The notes: a model not told the origin generated them from the sequence alone. A DNA stretch of 64,000 nt from an uncultured Lachnospiraceae bacterium (GCA_947626775.1 CANQTL010000006.1:1-64000); one strand, 5' to 3'; shown: positions 23,577 to 32,821, counted from the stretch's first letter. A program made the numbers and translations.

Positions 23577-25691
23577 ATGTTGCGCAGGCTGAATACACTG
23601 GACTGGGAAAAAAATTATTATAAAATGTTGACAGTAATCGTCGCGGCGGCTGTCTTGTTCAAGCTGCTCCTGATGGGGCTGTTCTCGTCGGATTACCAGG
23701 ATTTGATGTTCATTCCCTTTGTGCAGTGTTTTCTGGACGGAGAGAACCCCTACCAGTATTACTACGACAATCATCTGCTGTCCTCGTTCCCGTATCCGCC
23801 CGTGATGCTGTTCATCGAGTGCGTCGGGGGAATACTCGTGAGAGCGGGCGCAGCGCTTCCCATCTTCGCGCGGAATCTGCTCTTCAAGCTGCCGTTACTG
23901 TTGATGGATCTGCTGGGGCTGTACTATTTGATGCGCATCTCAAGATCGAGAAGAAAATATATTCTTGTGCTGTATTTTCTGTCGCCGATCGTACTGTACG
24001 CCACTTATATGCACGGACAGCTGGATATCATTCCCACGGTATTTCTGGTTGGCGCGATTTACTATCTGACGGAGACGGGCGTCTGCGCGGAGCGGGCAGC
24101 GCACAACGACGGGAAGTTCGTGGCGTTTCTCACGCTTTCCCTGGCCTCTAAATTTCACATTGCGGTGGTCCTGCCGCTGTTTTTTCTGTATCTCTATAAG
24201 AAAAAGGGGAGAAAAAAAGCGGTGGTTCTGACCGGTCTGCCGCTTCTGTTTACGGCGTGCATTGTCTCGCCTTTCTGGGGGAGCGGTTTTGCAAATATGG
24301 TGCTATTCAATAAGGAGCAGAGCGTGGTCGGAGACGTTTATCTCGAGTATGGAAGCGCGCATTTGCTTCTGTGCGTGCTGGTTCTTCTGCTGATCTATTT
24401 TCAGGCGTTCCACATCAATCAGATGAACCGCGATCTGCTGATTAGTATGACGGGCCTTCTGTTCTCGGTATTTCTCGCCTTTGTACCGGCCATGCCGGGA
24501 TGGTATATATGGATTGTTCCTTTCTTCATGCTGTATCTCGCCGGGCTGAGCGTGAACCGCGGCAAGATGGTTCTGGTATACGGCGGTTTTCAATGTCTGT
24601 ATCTGCTGTACTATATCTGCTTCCACATGACGGAGTTTACGGATCTGTCTTTTCTCGGGCGGGATCTGAATGGGTTGAAGTACGCGAATGAGAGCGTCAG
24701 GGATATCGTGTTCACCCTGATGGTCGGGATGTTTATGATACTGGTGGTGTCCATGTATCTGTACGGCGTGAACAGCAATTCGTACTATCGCAGGCGGAAC
24801 CGTCCCTTTACGATCGGCGTCGCGGGGGACAGCGGAGCCGGCAAGAGCAGGCTGCTTGTCATGCTGGACGAGCTGCTCTCCGAAGAAAATATTCTGAACG
24901 TGGAGGGGGACGGCGATCACAGATGGGAGCGGGGCGACGCCAACTGGAACGACATGACGCACCTGAATCCGCTCGCCAACTATCTGTACAGACAGGCGGA
25001 GGACCTGCGGATCCTGCGCGGCAACAATGCGGTAAAGAGAGCGGATTACGATCATGAAACGGGGACTTTCACCGGTCGGCGGAGGATGAAGCCGAAGCCG
25101 TACATTGTTATGTGCGGGCTGCACTCGCTGTATCTCCCGCAGATGCGGCAGGTGCTTGACATGAAGATTTATCTGGATACGGACGAAACGCTCAGGCGAT
25201 ACTGGAAACTGGCGAGAGATCAGGGCGACAGAGGGCATACGGCCAGGGAGGCGGCTGCGCAGATAGAGAGACGGCGGCAAGATGCGGAGAAGTATATCTA
25301 TCCGCAGAAGCAGTATGCAGATCTGGTGATCCGCTATTTTGACACGGGACTTTCCGCCGGCAGGGGAGAAGAGAACGGCGCATACAGCGTCAGTCTGAGT
25401 GTGGAATTTCTGATGGACGTTGGCATCAATGCGGAACCGGTACTGGGACTTCTGCAGGAGCAGGGCGTCCGCGGGACGCTTGTCTATGACAGAGATCTCC
25501 TGCATCAGAGAATGACGTTTGCGGGGGAGGAGCTGAAGGCTGCCGGAGAGGTGTGGGAAAAGGTTGCCCGCGCGGCGATTCCGCAGATAGAAGATCTGAC
25601 CGGAACGCATGTCGTCTGGGAGGACGGCGCCAACGGTCTGGTGCAGGTCGTCCTGTTAATGGTAATCGGCGAGATCATGAAGAGAGACTGA
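23577..25691 (+). CDS. membrane GT-C glycosyltransferase fused to a phosphoribulokinase/uridine-kinase-like domain
   Basis: The protein has about 704 residues in two parts. Residues 1-405 have 10 or more membrane helices; loop 1 has SDYQDLMFIPFVQC and GENPYQYYYDNHLLSSFPYPP, and later MHGQLDIIPTVF. This is the pattern of ALG6/GT87-like polyprenyl-phosphate-sugar glycosyltransferases. Residues 409-600 are a soluble P-loop kinase: GVAGDSGAGKSRLL (Walker A), THLNPLANYLYRQAEDL, YDHETGTFTG, CGLHSLYLPQMRQVLDMKIY, RRYWKLARDQGDRGH and PQKQYADLVI all follow the phosphoribulokinase/uridine kinase order. A tail of about 90 residues is unassigned. The domain could phosphorylate a sugar or polyol at the inner face. 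GTG 23544 is an alternative start. The HAD gene follows after 10 bases. Confidence 0.82.
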   Translation: MLRRLNTLDWEKNYYKMLTVIVAAAVLFKLLLMGLFSSDYQDLMFIPFVQCFLDGENPYQYYYDNHLLSSFPYPPVMLFIECVGGILVRAGAALPIFARNLLFKLPLLLMDLLGLYYLMRISRSRRKYILVLYFLSPIVLYATYMHGQLDIIPTVFLVGAIYYLTETGVCAERAAHNDGKFVAFLTLSLASKFHIAVVLPLFFLYLYKKKGRKKAVVLTGLPLLFTACIVSPFWGSGFANMVLFNKEQSVVGDVYLEYGSAHLLLCVLVLLLIYFQAFHINQMNRDLLISMTGLLFSVFLAFVPAMPGWYIWIVPFFMLYLAGLSVNRGKMVLVYGGFQCLYLLYYICFHMTEFTDLSFLGRDLNGLKYANESVRDIVFTLMVGMFMILVVSMYLYGVNSNSYYRRRNRPFTIGVAGDSGAGKSRLLVMLDELLSEENILNVEGDGDHRWERGDANWNDMTHLNPLANYLYRQAEDLRILRGNNAVKRADYDHETGTFTGRRRMKPKPYIVMCGLHSLYLPQMRQVLDMKIYLDTDETLRRYWKLARDQGDRGHTAREAAAQIERRRQDAEKYIYPQKQYADLVIRYFDTGLSAGRGEENGAYSVSLSVEFLMDVGINAEPVLGLLQEQGVRGTLVYDRDLLHQRMTFAGEELKAAGEVWEKVARAAIPQIEDLTGTHVVWEDGANGLVQVVLLMVIGEIMKRD

Positions 25692-25701
25692 AAGGATCGT
25701 T

Positions 25702-26367
25702 ATGATAAGAGCGGTGATATTTGATCTGGACGACACCCTGTACGCGTTCGAGCCGTTGGACAGAGAGGCGCGGGCGCTGGTGCGGGATTACGTCTGCGGG
25801 AAGCTGGATATCGCGCCGGAGCGGTATGAGGAGGCGGCTGCCTTCGGCAGGCGGGAGACGAAACGCCGGCTGGGAGAAGTGGCCGCGTCTCACAACAGAC
25901 TGTTGTATTTTCAGGCGGCGCTGGAGTACTTGGGCGTACATCCCGTGCCGATGGCGCTGCGGATGTATGAGAGATACTGGGATGCGGTCCTGCGCGGAAT
26001 GAAGCTGAACGACGGCGCGCGGGCGTTTCTTGACTGTATGCAGGAACGCGGCGTCCGGGTGATGATCTGTACCGATCTGACGGCGCAGATTCAGTACCGC
26101 AAGCTGGAGGCTTTGGGGATAACCGGCGATATCGCCGGTCTGGTGACCAGCGAGGAGGCCGGCAGAGAGAAACCGTCGCCGGAAATCTTCGCCCTCTGTC
26201 TGGATAAACTGGGGATGTCTGCGCAGGAAGTCTGCTGCATCGGCGACAGTCCGGTCAGAGATGTGGAGGGAGCCCGCGCGGTCGGTATGAAAGCGATTCT
26301 TTTTCGGCCCGATCTGCCGTCTGCGCCGCAGTTTGCACAGATAGCGGAGATGATAGAAACTGATTGA
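25702..26367 (+). CDS. HAD family hydrolase (phosphatase-like)
   Basis: The 221-residue protein has all four HAD motifs: FDLDDTLY (residues 7-14, nucleophile Asp), a C1 helical cap (15-95), the CTDLTA Thr/Asp motif around residue 120, the Lys in REKPSPEIF, and IGDSPVRDVEGA with the acidic pair. It belongs to the C1-capped group with many small-molecule phosphatases. In this operon it could dephosphorylate an intermediate of the activated sugar or polyol pathway. It begins 10 bases after the fusion gene, and the next gene starts 12 bases after it. Confidence 0.9.
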   Translation: MIRAVIFDLDDTLYAFEPLDREARALVRDYVCGKLDIAPERYEEAAAFGRRETKRRLGEVAASHNRLLYFQAALEYLGVHPVPMALRMYERYWDAVLRGMKLNDGARAFLDCMQERGVRVMICTDLTAQIQYRKLEALGITGDIAGLVTSEEAGREKPSPEIFALCLDKLGMSAQEVCCIGDSPVRDVEGARAVGMKAILFRPDLPSAPQFAQIAEMIETD

Positions 26368-26379
26368 ACGGAGGAATTT

Positions 26380-27078
26380 ATGAAGCTGTCGGTTGTGATT
26401 CCATGTTATAATGAAGAGCAGAACCTTCCCCTGATCCTGGCGCGGTTCGGAGAAGTGATAGAGCGGGACGACGTCGAGGTTATTCTTGTGGACAACGGCT
26501 CTACGGACGGCAGCGCGCAGGCGCTGTCCGCTCTGCTGCCGGATTATCCGTTTGCGAGAAGCGTGAAGGTGGAGGTCAATCAAGGTTACGGTTACGGGAT
26601 TCTGCAGGGACTGAAAGAATGCCGGGGAGAGTATGTCGGCTGGACGCACGCGGACATGCAGACGGATCCCGCCGATATTCTGAAGGCGCTGGCTGTGATA
26701 GAGAGCGGGAATGGGCTTGTCTATGTCAAGGGAACCCGTAAGGGGCGCCCGCTCTTCGACGTATTTTTTACAGCGGGCATGAGTTTGTTTGAGACGTGTT
26801 ATCTGCGGGAGAGGCTGTATGATATCAACGCGCAGCCCAATATTTTTCCCAGGATCTTCTATGATTCCTGGGAGAACCCGCCGCACGACTTTTCCCTGGA
26901 TTTGTACGCCCTGTATATGGCGCGGCGCAAAAAGCTGCAGATCGTCAGATTCCCGGTGCGCTTCCCTAAGCGGATCTACGGGGAATCCAAGTGGAATACC
27001 GGTCTTGGGGCCAAGTGGAAATTTATCAAAAGAACGGTTGCATTCAGCGTGAATCTAAAGAGAAACGGCAATATATAA
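26380..27078 (+). CDS. GT2 family glycosyltransferase (polyprenyl-phosphate sugar synthase-like)
   Basis: This 232-residue GT-A enzyme starts MKLSVVIPCYNEEQNLPLIL, then VDNGSTDGSAQAL and VNQGYGYGILQGLKECRGEYVGW, with HADMQTD as the DxD-like metal motif near residue 90. The C-terminal region (SLDLYALYMARR, RIYGESKWN) resembles dolichyl/undecaprenyl-phosphate mannose synthases; only a weak hydrophobic C-terminal end is seen and no long membrane domain. It may make the lipid-linked sugar donor used by the GT-C proteins in the same operon. GGAGG precedes the ATG. Confidence 0.9.
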   Translation: MKLSVVIPCYNEEQNLPLILARFGEVIERDDVEVILVDNGSTDGSAQALSALLPDYPFARSVKVEVNQGYGYGILQGLKECRGEYVGWTHADMQTDPADILKALAVIESGNGLVYVKGTRKGRPLFDVFFTAGMSLFETCYLRERLYDINAQPNIFPRIFYDSWENPPHDFSLDLYALYMARRKKLQIVRFPVRFPKRIYGESKWNTGLGAKWKFIKRTVAFSVNLKRNGNI

Positions 27079-27126
27079 AAAGCGCCGGCGGGCGGCGGGA
27101 AGTCTGACAGACGGGAGGACTGGGAG

Positions 27127-27732
27127 ATGGAATATATAGCGCACAGGGTCAATACGGTGAAGGAGCTTAGGGAGCTGTCTACGGAGTACGGCGTGGAGCT
27201 GGATCTGCGGGACGATTTGAACGGCAGAATCTATATCTCGCACAATCCTTTTGAGGCGGGAGAGGACTTTGAGGACTACTGCAGGGAATACCGGCACGGA
27301 ACGATGATTCTGAATATCAAGAGCGAGCGGATCGAGCATAAAGTTCTGGAATATGTGAAACAGTATCATATCGGGAAATATTTTTTTCTGGACTCGTCTT
27401 TTCCGATGATCAAGCTGCTTACGGATATGGGCGTCAGGGACGTCGCGTTGCGGTTCAGCGAGCTGGAGGGCATGGACACGCTCCGCAGCATGGCGGGCCG
27501 GGCCGATTGGGTATGGGTGGACTGTTTCACGAAGATTCCGCTGGATCGCAGCAGCTATAGGGAGTTGAAGGAGCTGGGATATAAGCTGTGTTTCGTGTCC
27601 CCGGAACTGGAGGGGCAGGAGGAAAAGATTCCTGCTTACAGGAAATACATAGAAGAGCAGGGAATTGTGTTCGACGCAGTCTGCACGAAGAGTTATCACA
27701 TAGACGATTGGAGATTACAGGAGCGCGGATGA
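27127..27732 (+). CDS. small GDPD/PI-PLC-like barrel protein
   Basis: The protein has 201 residues. The start MEYIAHRVNTVKEL, then GVELDLRDDLNGRIYISHNP (about residues 22-41), carries the H-R, E-x-D and H residues that serve catalysis and metal binding in glycerophosphodiester phosphodiesterases. Further strands (GTMILNIKSE, YFFLDSSFPMIKLL, DWVWVDCFTKI, YKLCFVSPEL) follow the TIM-barrel rhythm. It is shorter than typical GDPDs (about 240-260). There is no signal peptide. In a glycan operon it could cleave or form a phosphodiester on a lipid or polyol; this is inference. Its stop overlaps the next start by ATGA. GGGAGG lies upstream of the ATG. Confidence 0.7.
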   Translation: MEYIAHRVNTVKELRELSTEYGVELDLRDDLNGRIYISHNPFEAGEDFEDYCREYRHGTMILNIKSERIEHKVLEYVKQYHIGKYFFLDSSFPMIKLLTDMGVRDVALRFSELEGMDTLRSMAGRADWVWVDCFTKIPLDRSSYRELKELGYKLCFVSPELEGQEEKIPAYRKYIEEQGIVFDAVCTKSYHIDDWRLQERG

Positions 27733-29327
27733 AAAGGGAGTTCAGAAAAGAGACGAAACAGCGGATCGGTATGGTGGCGGCGGTTCTTGCGACGCTGATC
27801 GCAGGTATTCTCGTATTTTACAGGCACTGGCAGTTCGAGCTGCCGTTTTGCCCGAATGTGGATGAACAGATGTCCCTGGAGCAGATCTGCAGTCTGCTGA
27901 ACCAGCATATTTATGCGGGCGATATCTATGTGATTGATTTCTTCCGGTATCCGCATCTGACGTTTTACTATGCGGTGCTGGGGATCCGGCTGCTCGGCAG
28001 ATTTCTGGCTGGGGCGGACACTGCCGCGCTGGCGCGCTATGTGGTGTGCGGTACGGCGCTTTGCTCTAATGTGTGCGTGTATTTTGCGGTAAAGCGGATG
28101 ACGGGCGAGCGGGGTCTGGGCTTTATGGCGTTTGTCCTGTCGGTTTTTTCCCTGTATGGCTATGCGTATCTGTATTATACCGGCCCCGATACCATGATTT
28201 ATGCGGTGGCAAATGTGATCCTGCTGCTCGGCTGCATTGTCTGGCAGGATGGGTGCGAGGACAGGGTGATCTATCTGTGGTACCCGCTGCTTGCCGTCTG
28301 CATCGGGCTTGCCGCCGCTGCGAAGTATCATGGGATCCTGTTCGGCCTTTTCTGGCTGGCGCTGCATATCCGGGGGAAATACTGGAAAAGTTACCGGGAT
28401 AACTTTCTGTTTTTCCTGAACTGTATTTTGCTGGCGCTGGTGTTCTGCCTGTGTAATTATTCCATGTTCTTCCACTTTAAAACTTTTGTCTGGGACAATC
28501 TGTACAATCTGAACCATTATGCCTGGGGACATCCCGGGATAGAGCACAATCTGCCGCTTCTGGGATACGCGGAGGCCTATGCGCTGAGCGGTTACGGCGT
28601 CGTGGGCGGACTGCTGCTTCTTCTGGGGATCGTGTATCTGTTTCGCAGGCGGGACTGGCGTAAGGCGGTCACGTTCCTGCTGCTGCCGGTATTTGTGATT
28701 CTGTTTCTGTCGAGATATCAGATCATGCTGGGGCGCAATCTCTCGCTTGTGCTGCCGTTTTCCTATCTGTTTATGGCATACGGCCTGGCACAGGTCAGAG
28801 AGCTGCTTTGCGCAGGAAAGCTGCGTGCCGGGGCAGTTCTGCCGGCGCTTGTGGCGCTGATGGCGGCCTGCAATATCCTGACGGCGTGCGGAAGTTATCG
28901 CTATGACCTGACGTACGCGCAGGCGGTGAAGTATATAGAGGAACAGATCCCGGAAGGCTCGGTGATTTACTGTACTTCTTTTGCGCCGCCCATAGACGCG
29001 GAGCGGTATGACGTGATTGATATTGTGGAGGACATGGCGCTTCTGCCCGATCAGCTCGGCGAGGGGGAATACTTTGTGGATGTGCAGTACGCTACGGGAT
29101 ATTTCAGCCAGCGCAGAGATTATCTGCTCTGGCAGGGCCAGGACATGTATCCGGACAAAAAGAGCGCTTATGAACAGAAGCTGCAGAACTATACATGCCT
29201 GCAGAAGTATCGCGGAATTTCCTACGGCGGGGAATGGAAGTATCGGATCGGTTATCTGGACTGGTTCCGCTACAGCCCGCAGGAGTATTATACAGGGCCG
29301 GATATAAGCGTCTATGGCGCCAAATGA
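27729..29327 (+). CDS. GT-C family membrane glycosyltransferase (ArnT/PMT-like)
   Basis: The protein has 532 residues with 10-12 membrane helices. After helix 1 comes FCPNVDEQMSLEQ, the Asp-Glu loop typical of protein mannosyltransferase/ArnT-type GT-C enzymes, then FFRYPHLTFYYAVLGIRLLG and AAAAKYHGILFGLFWL. RYQIMLGRNLSLVLPFSYLF is the conserved late-helix Arg block. The last ~120 residues are extracellular and Tyr-rich. It likely transfers a sugar from a polyprenyl carrier to a surface acceptor. The ATG overlaps the preceding stop (ATGA); a longer in-frame extension to 27588 runs inside the upstream gene and is not used. It is the last gene of the operon. Confidence 0.87.
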   Translation: MKREFRKETKQRIGMVAAVLATLIAGILVFYRHWQFELPFCPNVDEQMSLEQICSLLNQHIYAGDIYVIDFFRYPHLTFYYAVLGIRLLGRFLAGADTAALARYVVCGTALCSNVCVYFAVKRMTGERGLGFMAFVLSVFSLYGYAYLYYTGPDTMIYAVANVILLLGCIVWQDGCEDRVIYLWYPLLAVCIGLAAAAKYHGILFGLFWLALHIRGKYWKSYRDNFLFFLNCILLALVFCLCNYSMFFHFKTFVWDNLYNLNHYAWGHPGIEHNLPLLGYAEAYALSGYGVVGGLLLLLGIVYLFRRRDWRKAVTFLLLPVFVILFLSRYQIMLGRNLSLVLPFSYLFMAYGLAQVRELLCAGKLRAGAVLPALVALMAACNILTACGSYRYDLTYAQAVKYIEEQIPEGSVIYCTSFAPPIDAERYDVIDIVEDMALLPDQLGEGEYFVDVQYATGYFSQRRDYLLWQGQDMYPDKKSAYEQKLQNYTCLQKYRGISYGGEWKYRIGYLDWFRYSPQEYYTGPDISVYGAK

Positions 29328-29361
29328 CGCTGCGCGCCGATTTGACGGCGGAATGAGGCTG

Positions 29362-30027
29362 TCATGTCAGCAGTTCCTGCAGCAGCAGTTTGAGTTCTTC
29401 CAGTTCCGGTTCGGACAGAGAAGGAGCGCTCTTCGGATCGCGGACCGGGGCGGGCCGGGGGCTGTCGTCTGGCCGGCTGGGGGAAGCGATCGACTGTATG
29501 TCCGACTCGGTCTGTTCCAGGCGGTTCGACAGATGGTTCTCCAGGTAATCCACCAGATTGATGCGCAGCGTATTCTGTTTGCCGGGAACATCGATCAGAG
29601 AAGAAACCGCAAAATAAAGGTATAATCCCAGAAAGCTGACAATATAAAAGGGTGCGACACTGAAGAAGTTCTCGTTGCCGATGATGCCGCGGCACGCGCC
29701 GACGCCCGCGGTCAGAACGGCGAGAAGCATGAGCTGTCCGGACAGATGTCTGATGAAAGAGAGCGGCACGCGGCCTAATTTGATCCCGCTGAGGTACTTG
29801 TCCACAAAGACGGGGACATTGGCCACTTTCTCGTTGATTTTGCGGCAGCCGGAGAACTTGAGTTTCAGCTGCTGCAGCGATTTGTCGGAGGTGGCGGACA
29901 TGTGTTCCGTCTCCCGGATCAGGCGGCGGTATATCACTCCTATTGCGATTTGACATATGATACTAGCAGACGACAGCGCCAGGATTCCCAGCATATAATT
30001 CCGGTGTTGCATAAAAATCGAGAACAT
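29362..30027 (-). CDS. unrecognised membrane protein
   Basis: The 221-residue protein has one helix near the N-terminus (about residues 12-32), two more around residues 92-112 and 120-142, a loop rich in Lys/Arg between (QLKLKFSGCRKINEKVA, with one Cys), and a soluble C-terminal tail (170-221) of S/P/D/E composition ending in an acidic helix, ELEELKLLLQELL. I do not recognise a family; no catalytic motif is visible. It is convergent with the glycan operon, 34 bases from its last stop, and divergent from murG. Confidence 0.65.
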   Translation of the reverse strand: MFSIFMQHRNYMLGILALSSASIICQIAIGVIYRRLIRETEHMSATSDKSLQQLKLKFSGCRKINEKVANVPVFVDKYLSGIKLGRVPLSFIRHLSGQLMLLAVLTAGVGACRGIIGNENFFSVAPFYIVSFLGLYLYFAVSSLIDVPGKQNTLRINLVDYLENHLSNRLEQTESDIQSIASPSRPDDSPRPAPVRDPKSAPSLSEPELEELKLLLQELLT

Positions 30028-30158
30028 GATTGTGCTCCTTTCGTGCGGCGATACAGAAGAATGTGCATACTTACATTATATTAGATAAGCTCCGCTGCAA
30101 AAGCTGTAAGGCGTCGTCAAATTAGCCCATAAAATATCTGCGTTTCGGCAGGCGGCGC

Positions 30159-30187
30159 TGGAAACGTGCCGGAGAGTATGATACAAT
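30159..30187 (+). promoter_or_regulatory. possible promoter of murG
   Basis: TGGAAA (30159-30164), a 17-base spacer and TACAAT (30182-30187) lie about 40 bases ahead of the murG ATG. The -35 is weak (4 of 6). Confidence 0.4.
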
Positions 30188-30227
30188 TCATAGCGGAATG
30201 ATTTTCGGTGAGGAGGTTTCTTTCATT

Positions 30228-31307
30228 ATGTGTAAGAAGATCGTGCTGACTGGCGGCGGGACTGCCGGACATGTGACGCCGAATATGGCGCTGATCCCGA
30301 AACTCAGGCAGCTGCAGTATGAGATTTTCTATATGGGATCCTATGACGGGATTGAGAAACAGCTGATAGAAGATTATGGGATTCCGTATTACGGAATTGC
30401 CACCGGCAAATTCAGAAGATATTTTGATCCGAAAAACTTCTCCGATCCGTTCCGCGTTCTCAAGGGAATGCGCGAGGCGCGGAAATATCTGAAAGAACTC
30501 AGACCGGACGTGATATTTTCCAAAGGCGGTTTCGTCAGCGTCCCCGTGGTGCGGGCAGCGGCGTCCCTCGGTATCCCGTGTATCATACACGAGTCCGATA
30601 TGACCCCGGGACTGGCGAATAAACTCTGTATTCCCGTGGCGAAGAAAGTGTGCTGCAATTTCCCGGAGACTTTCAGTATGCTGCCGGCAAGCAAGGCGGT
30701 GCTGACCGGCTCGCCGATCAGAGAAGAGCTTGCAGCGGGCAGCAGGGAAGCGGGATATAAGCTGTGCGGTTTCGACGCCTCCAGGCCGGTTATCATGGTG
30801 GTGGGAGGCAGTCTCGGCTCGGCGGCGGTCAATCAGGCGGTTCGGGATGTGCTGCCGGAGCTTTTGAAGGATTTTCAGGTGGTGCATCTGTGCGGCAAGG
30901 ATAAGATGGATAATCTTCTGCTCACCACGCCGGGGTACAAACAGTTTGAGTACATTACGTCGGAGATGAAAGACCTCTTCGCGATGGCGGACATCGTGAT
31001 TTCCCGGGCCGGCGCCAACGCGATCAGCGAACTTTTGACGCTCAGAAAGCCCAATATTCTTATTCCGCTTCCGGCGGGCAGCAGCAGAGGCGATCAGATC
31101 CTGAATGCGAAGTCCTTTGAAGCGCAGGGCTTCAGCATCGTGATCGACGAGGACGATCTGACGAACAAACTGTTTCTCGAGAAAATCCGGGAGCTGTACT
31201 GCAACCGGGACGCCTATGTCAGCGCGATGAGTAAGAGCAGCCAGCGCGACGCCATCGGCAAAATCATCGATCTGATCGAGGATGCGGCAGCCGGTAAAAT
31301 ATCTTGA
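30228..31307 (+). CDS. murG: UDP-N-acetylglucosamine--N-acetylmuramyl-(pentapeptide) pyrophosphoryl-undecaprenol N-acetylglucosamine transferase
   Basis: The 359-residue enzyme makes lipid II from lipid I at the inner face of the membrane. It has the GGGTAGHVTPNMAL glycine loop (residues 8-21), ATGKFRRYFD, FSKGGFVSVPV, HESDMTPGLANK, GSLGSAAVN for the second Rossmann half, and SRAGANAISELLTL with LPAGSSRGDQILNA, which bind UDP-GlcNAc. The length and motif order are complete. AGGAGG sits 11 bases before the ATG. It stands apart from any division/cell-wall cluster, with pgi next downstream. Confidence 0.93.
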   Translation: MCKKIVLTGGGTAGHVTPNMALIPKLRQLQYEIFYMGSYDGIEKQLIEDYGIPYYGIATGKFRRYFDPKNFSDPFRVLKGMREARKYLKELRPDVIFSKGGFVSVPVVRAAASLGIPCIIHESDMTPGLANKLCIPVAKKVCCNFPETFSMLPASKAVLTGSPIREELAAGSREAGYKLCGFDASRPVIMVVGGSLGSAAVNQAVRDVLPELLKDFQVVHLCGKDKMDNLLLTTPGYKQFEYITSEMKDLFAMADIVISRAGANAISELLTLRKPNILIPLPAGSSRGDQILNAKSFEAQGFSIVIDEDDLTNKLFLEKIRELYCNRDAYVSAMSKSSQRDAIGKIIDLIEDAAAGKIS

Positions 31308-31398
31308 AAAACCCTGTGCGCAATGCTACACTTATCAGTGACAGCAGTTAATAACAGACACGGGAGGAGTGTCTGATAGAAAAGGAGAGAGGATAAAG

Positions 31399-32745
31399 AT
31401 GAGCAAAGTTACGTTTGACTATTCCAAGGCGTCTTCCTTCGTCAGGGAGAATGAAGTGGAATCCATGAAGAAGCTGGCGCTCGACGCGAAGGAAGTGCTT
31501 GTGAATAAGACGGGAGCGGGCAACGACTTCTTAGGCTGGATCGATCTGCCTGTCAATTATGACAAGGAGGAATTCGCCAGAATCAAGAAAGCGGCGGCGA
31601 AGATCCAGAGCGATTCCGAGGTGCTGCTGGTGATCGGTATCGGCGGTTCCTATCTCGGCGCGAGGGCGGCGGTCGAATTTTTGCGTCACAGTTTCTACAA
31701 TATGGTGGACAAATCCGTCAGGAAGACGCCGGAGATCTACTTTGTAGGCAATTCTATCAGCTCCACCTATATCAGACACCTGATCGACGTGATCGGAGAC
31801 AGGGATTTTTCCATCAACATGATCTCCAAGTCCGGCACGACTACAGAGCCGGCCATCGCGTTCCGCGTATTCAAGGAGATGGCGGAGAAGAAGTACGGCA
31901 AAGAAGGGGCGGCTAAGAGAATCTATGCGACCACCGACAAGGCGAAGGGATCTTTAAAGAATCTGGCGACAGAAGAGGGTTATGAGAGCTTCGTTGTTCC
32001 GGATGACGTGGGAGGCCGTTTCTCTGTTCTGACGGCGGTAGGTCTGCTGCCGATCGCAGTGTCCGGCGCGGATATCGACAAGCTGATGGAGGGCGCGGCG
32101 GACGGCCGCAGGAGAGCGCTGGAGGCTCCCTTCGAGGAGAACGACGCGCTGCAGTATGCGGCGCTGCGCAATATTCTGTTGAGAAAAGGCAAGAATATCG
32201 AGATTCTGGCCAATTACGAGCCCAGCGTACACTACGTGTCCGAGTGGTGGAAACAGCTCTATGGCGAGTCCGAGGGCAAGGATCAGAAGGGTATTTTCCC
32301 GGCCAGCGTAGACCTCACGACAGATCTGCACTCTATGGGACAGTTTATTCAGGACGGTTCGAGGAATCTGTTCGAGACGGTCATCAATATCGAGAAGAGC
32401 CGCGAAGAGATCATTATCGGCGAGGAGCCGGTAGATCTGGACGGTCTGAATTATCTGGCGGGCAAGAGCGTGGACTTCGTCAACAAGAGCGCCATGAACG
32501 GGACGATTCTTGCGCATACCGACGGCCAGGTGCCGAACCTGATGGTAAAAGTGCCGGAGGTGAGCGAGTTCTGTCTTGGCCAGCTCTTCTACTTCTTCGA
32601 GTTTGCCTGCGGCGTCAGCGGGTATCTCCTTGGTGTGAACCCGTTCAATCAGCCGGGCGTGGAGAGTTACAAGAAAAATATGTTCGCCCTTCTCGGCAAG
32701 CCGGGTTATGAGGCGCAGAGAGAAGAACTGCTGAAGAGACTGTAA
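31399..32745 (+). CDS. pgi: glucose-6-phosphate isomerase
   Basis: The 448-residue enzyme interconverts glucose 6-phosphate and fructose 6-phosphate. It has [13 protein letters not shown] (about residues 81-93), the SIS phosphate-binding [15 protein letters not shown] (about 149-163), [30 protein letters not shown] and [12 protein letters not shown], as in Gram-positive Pgi proteins of 440-450 residues. GGAGAGAGG precedes ATG 31399; a frame extension to 31369 is not needed. The terminator downstream is clear. Confidence 0.96.
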   Translation: MSKVTFDYSKASSFVRENEVESMKKLALDAKEVLVNKTGAGNDFLGWIDLPVNYDKEEFARIKKAAAKIQSDSEVLLVIGIGGSYLGARAAVEFLRHSFYNMVDKSVRKTPEIYFVGNSISSTYIRHLIDVIGDRDFSINMISKSGTTTEPAIAFRVFKEMAEKKYGKEGAAKRIYATTDKAKGSLKNLATEEGYESFVVPDDVGGRFSVLTAVGLLPIAVSGADIDKLMEGAADGRRRALEAPFEENDALQYAALRNILLRKGKNIEILANYEPSVHYVSEWWKQLYGESEGKDQKGIFPASVDLTTDLHSMGQFIQDGSRNLFETVINIEKSREEIIIGEEPVDLDGLNYLAGKSVDFVNKSAMNGTILAHTDGQVPNLMVKVPEVSEFCLGQLFYFFEFACGVSGYLLGVNPFNQPGVESYKKNMFALLGKPGYEAQREELLKRL

Positions 32746-32786
32746 GAGCGAGAGTTTAGGCGGTAAATATTGAGATAAAGCATAAG

Positions 32787-32821
32787 GAGATGCCGTCCCG
32801 CGCAGCGCGGGGCGGCATCTC
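32787..32821. terminator. terminator between pgi and the convergent SIMPL gene
   Basis: GAGATGCCG (32787-32795) pairs with CGGCATCTC (32813-32821), and the stem continues through one GU pair and six more pairs to a 3-base loop. The stem is 16 bp with very high GC. No good T tract follows on the plus strand; the minus side has CTTATGCTTTAT. It lies between convergent stops and probably ends both transcripts. Confidence 0.7.
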
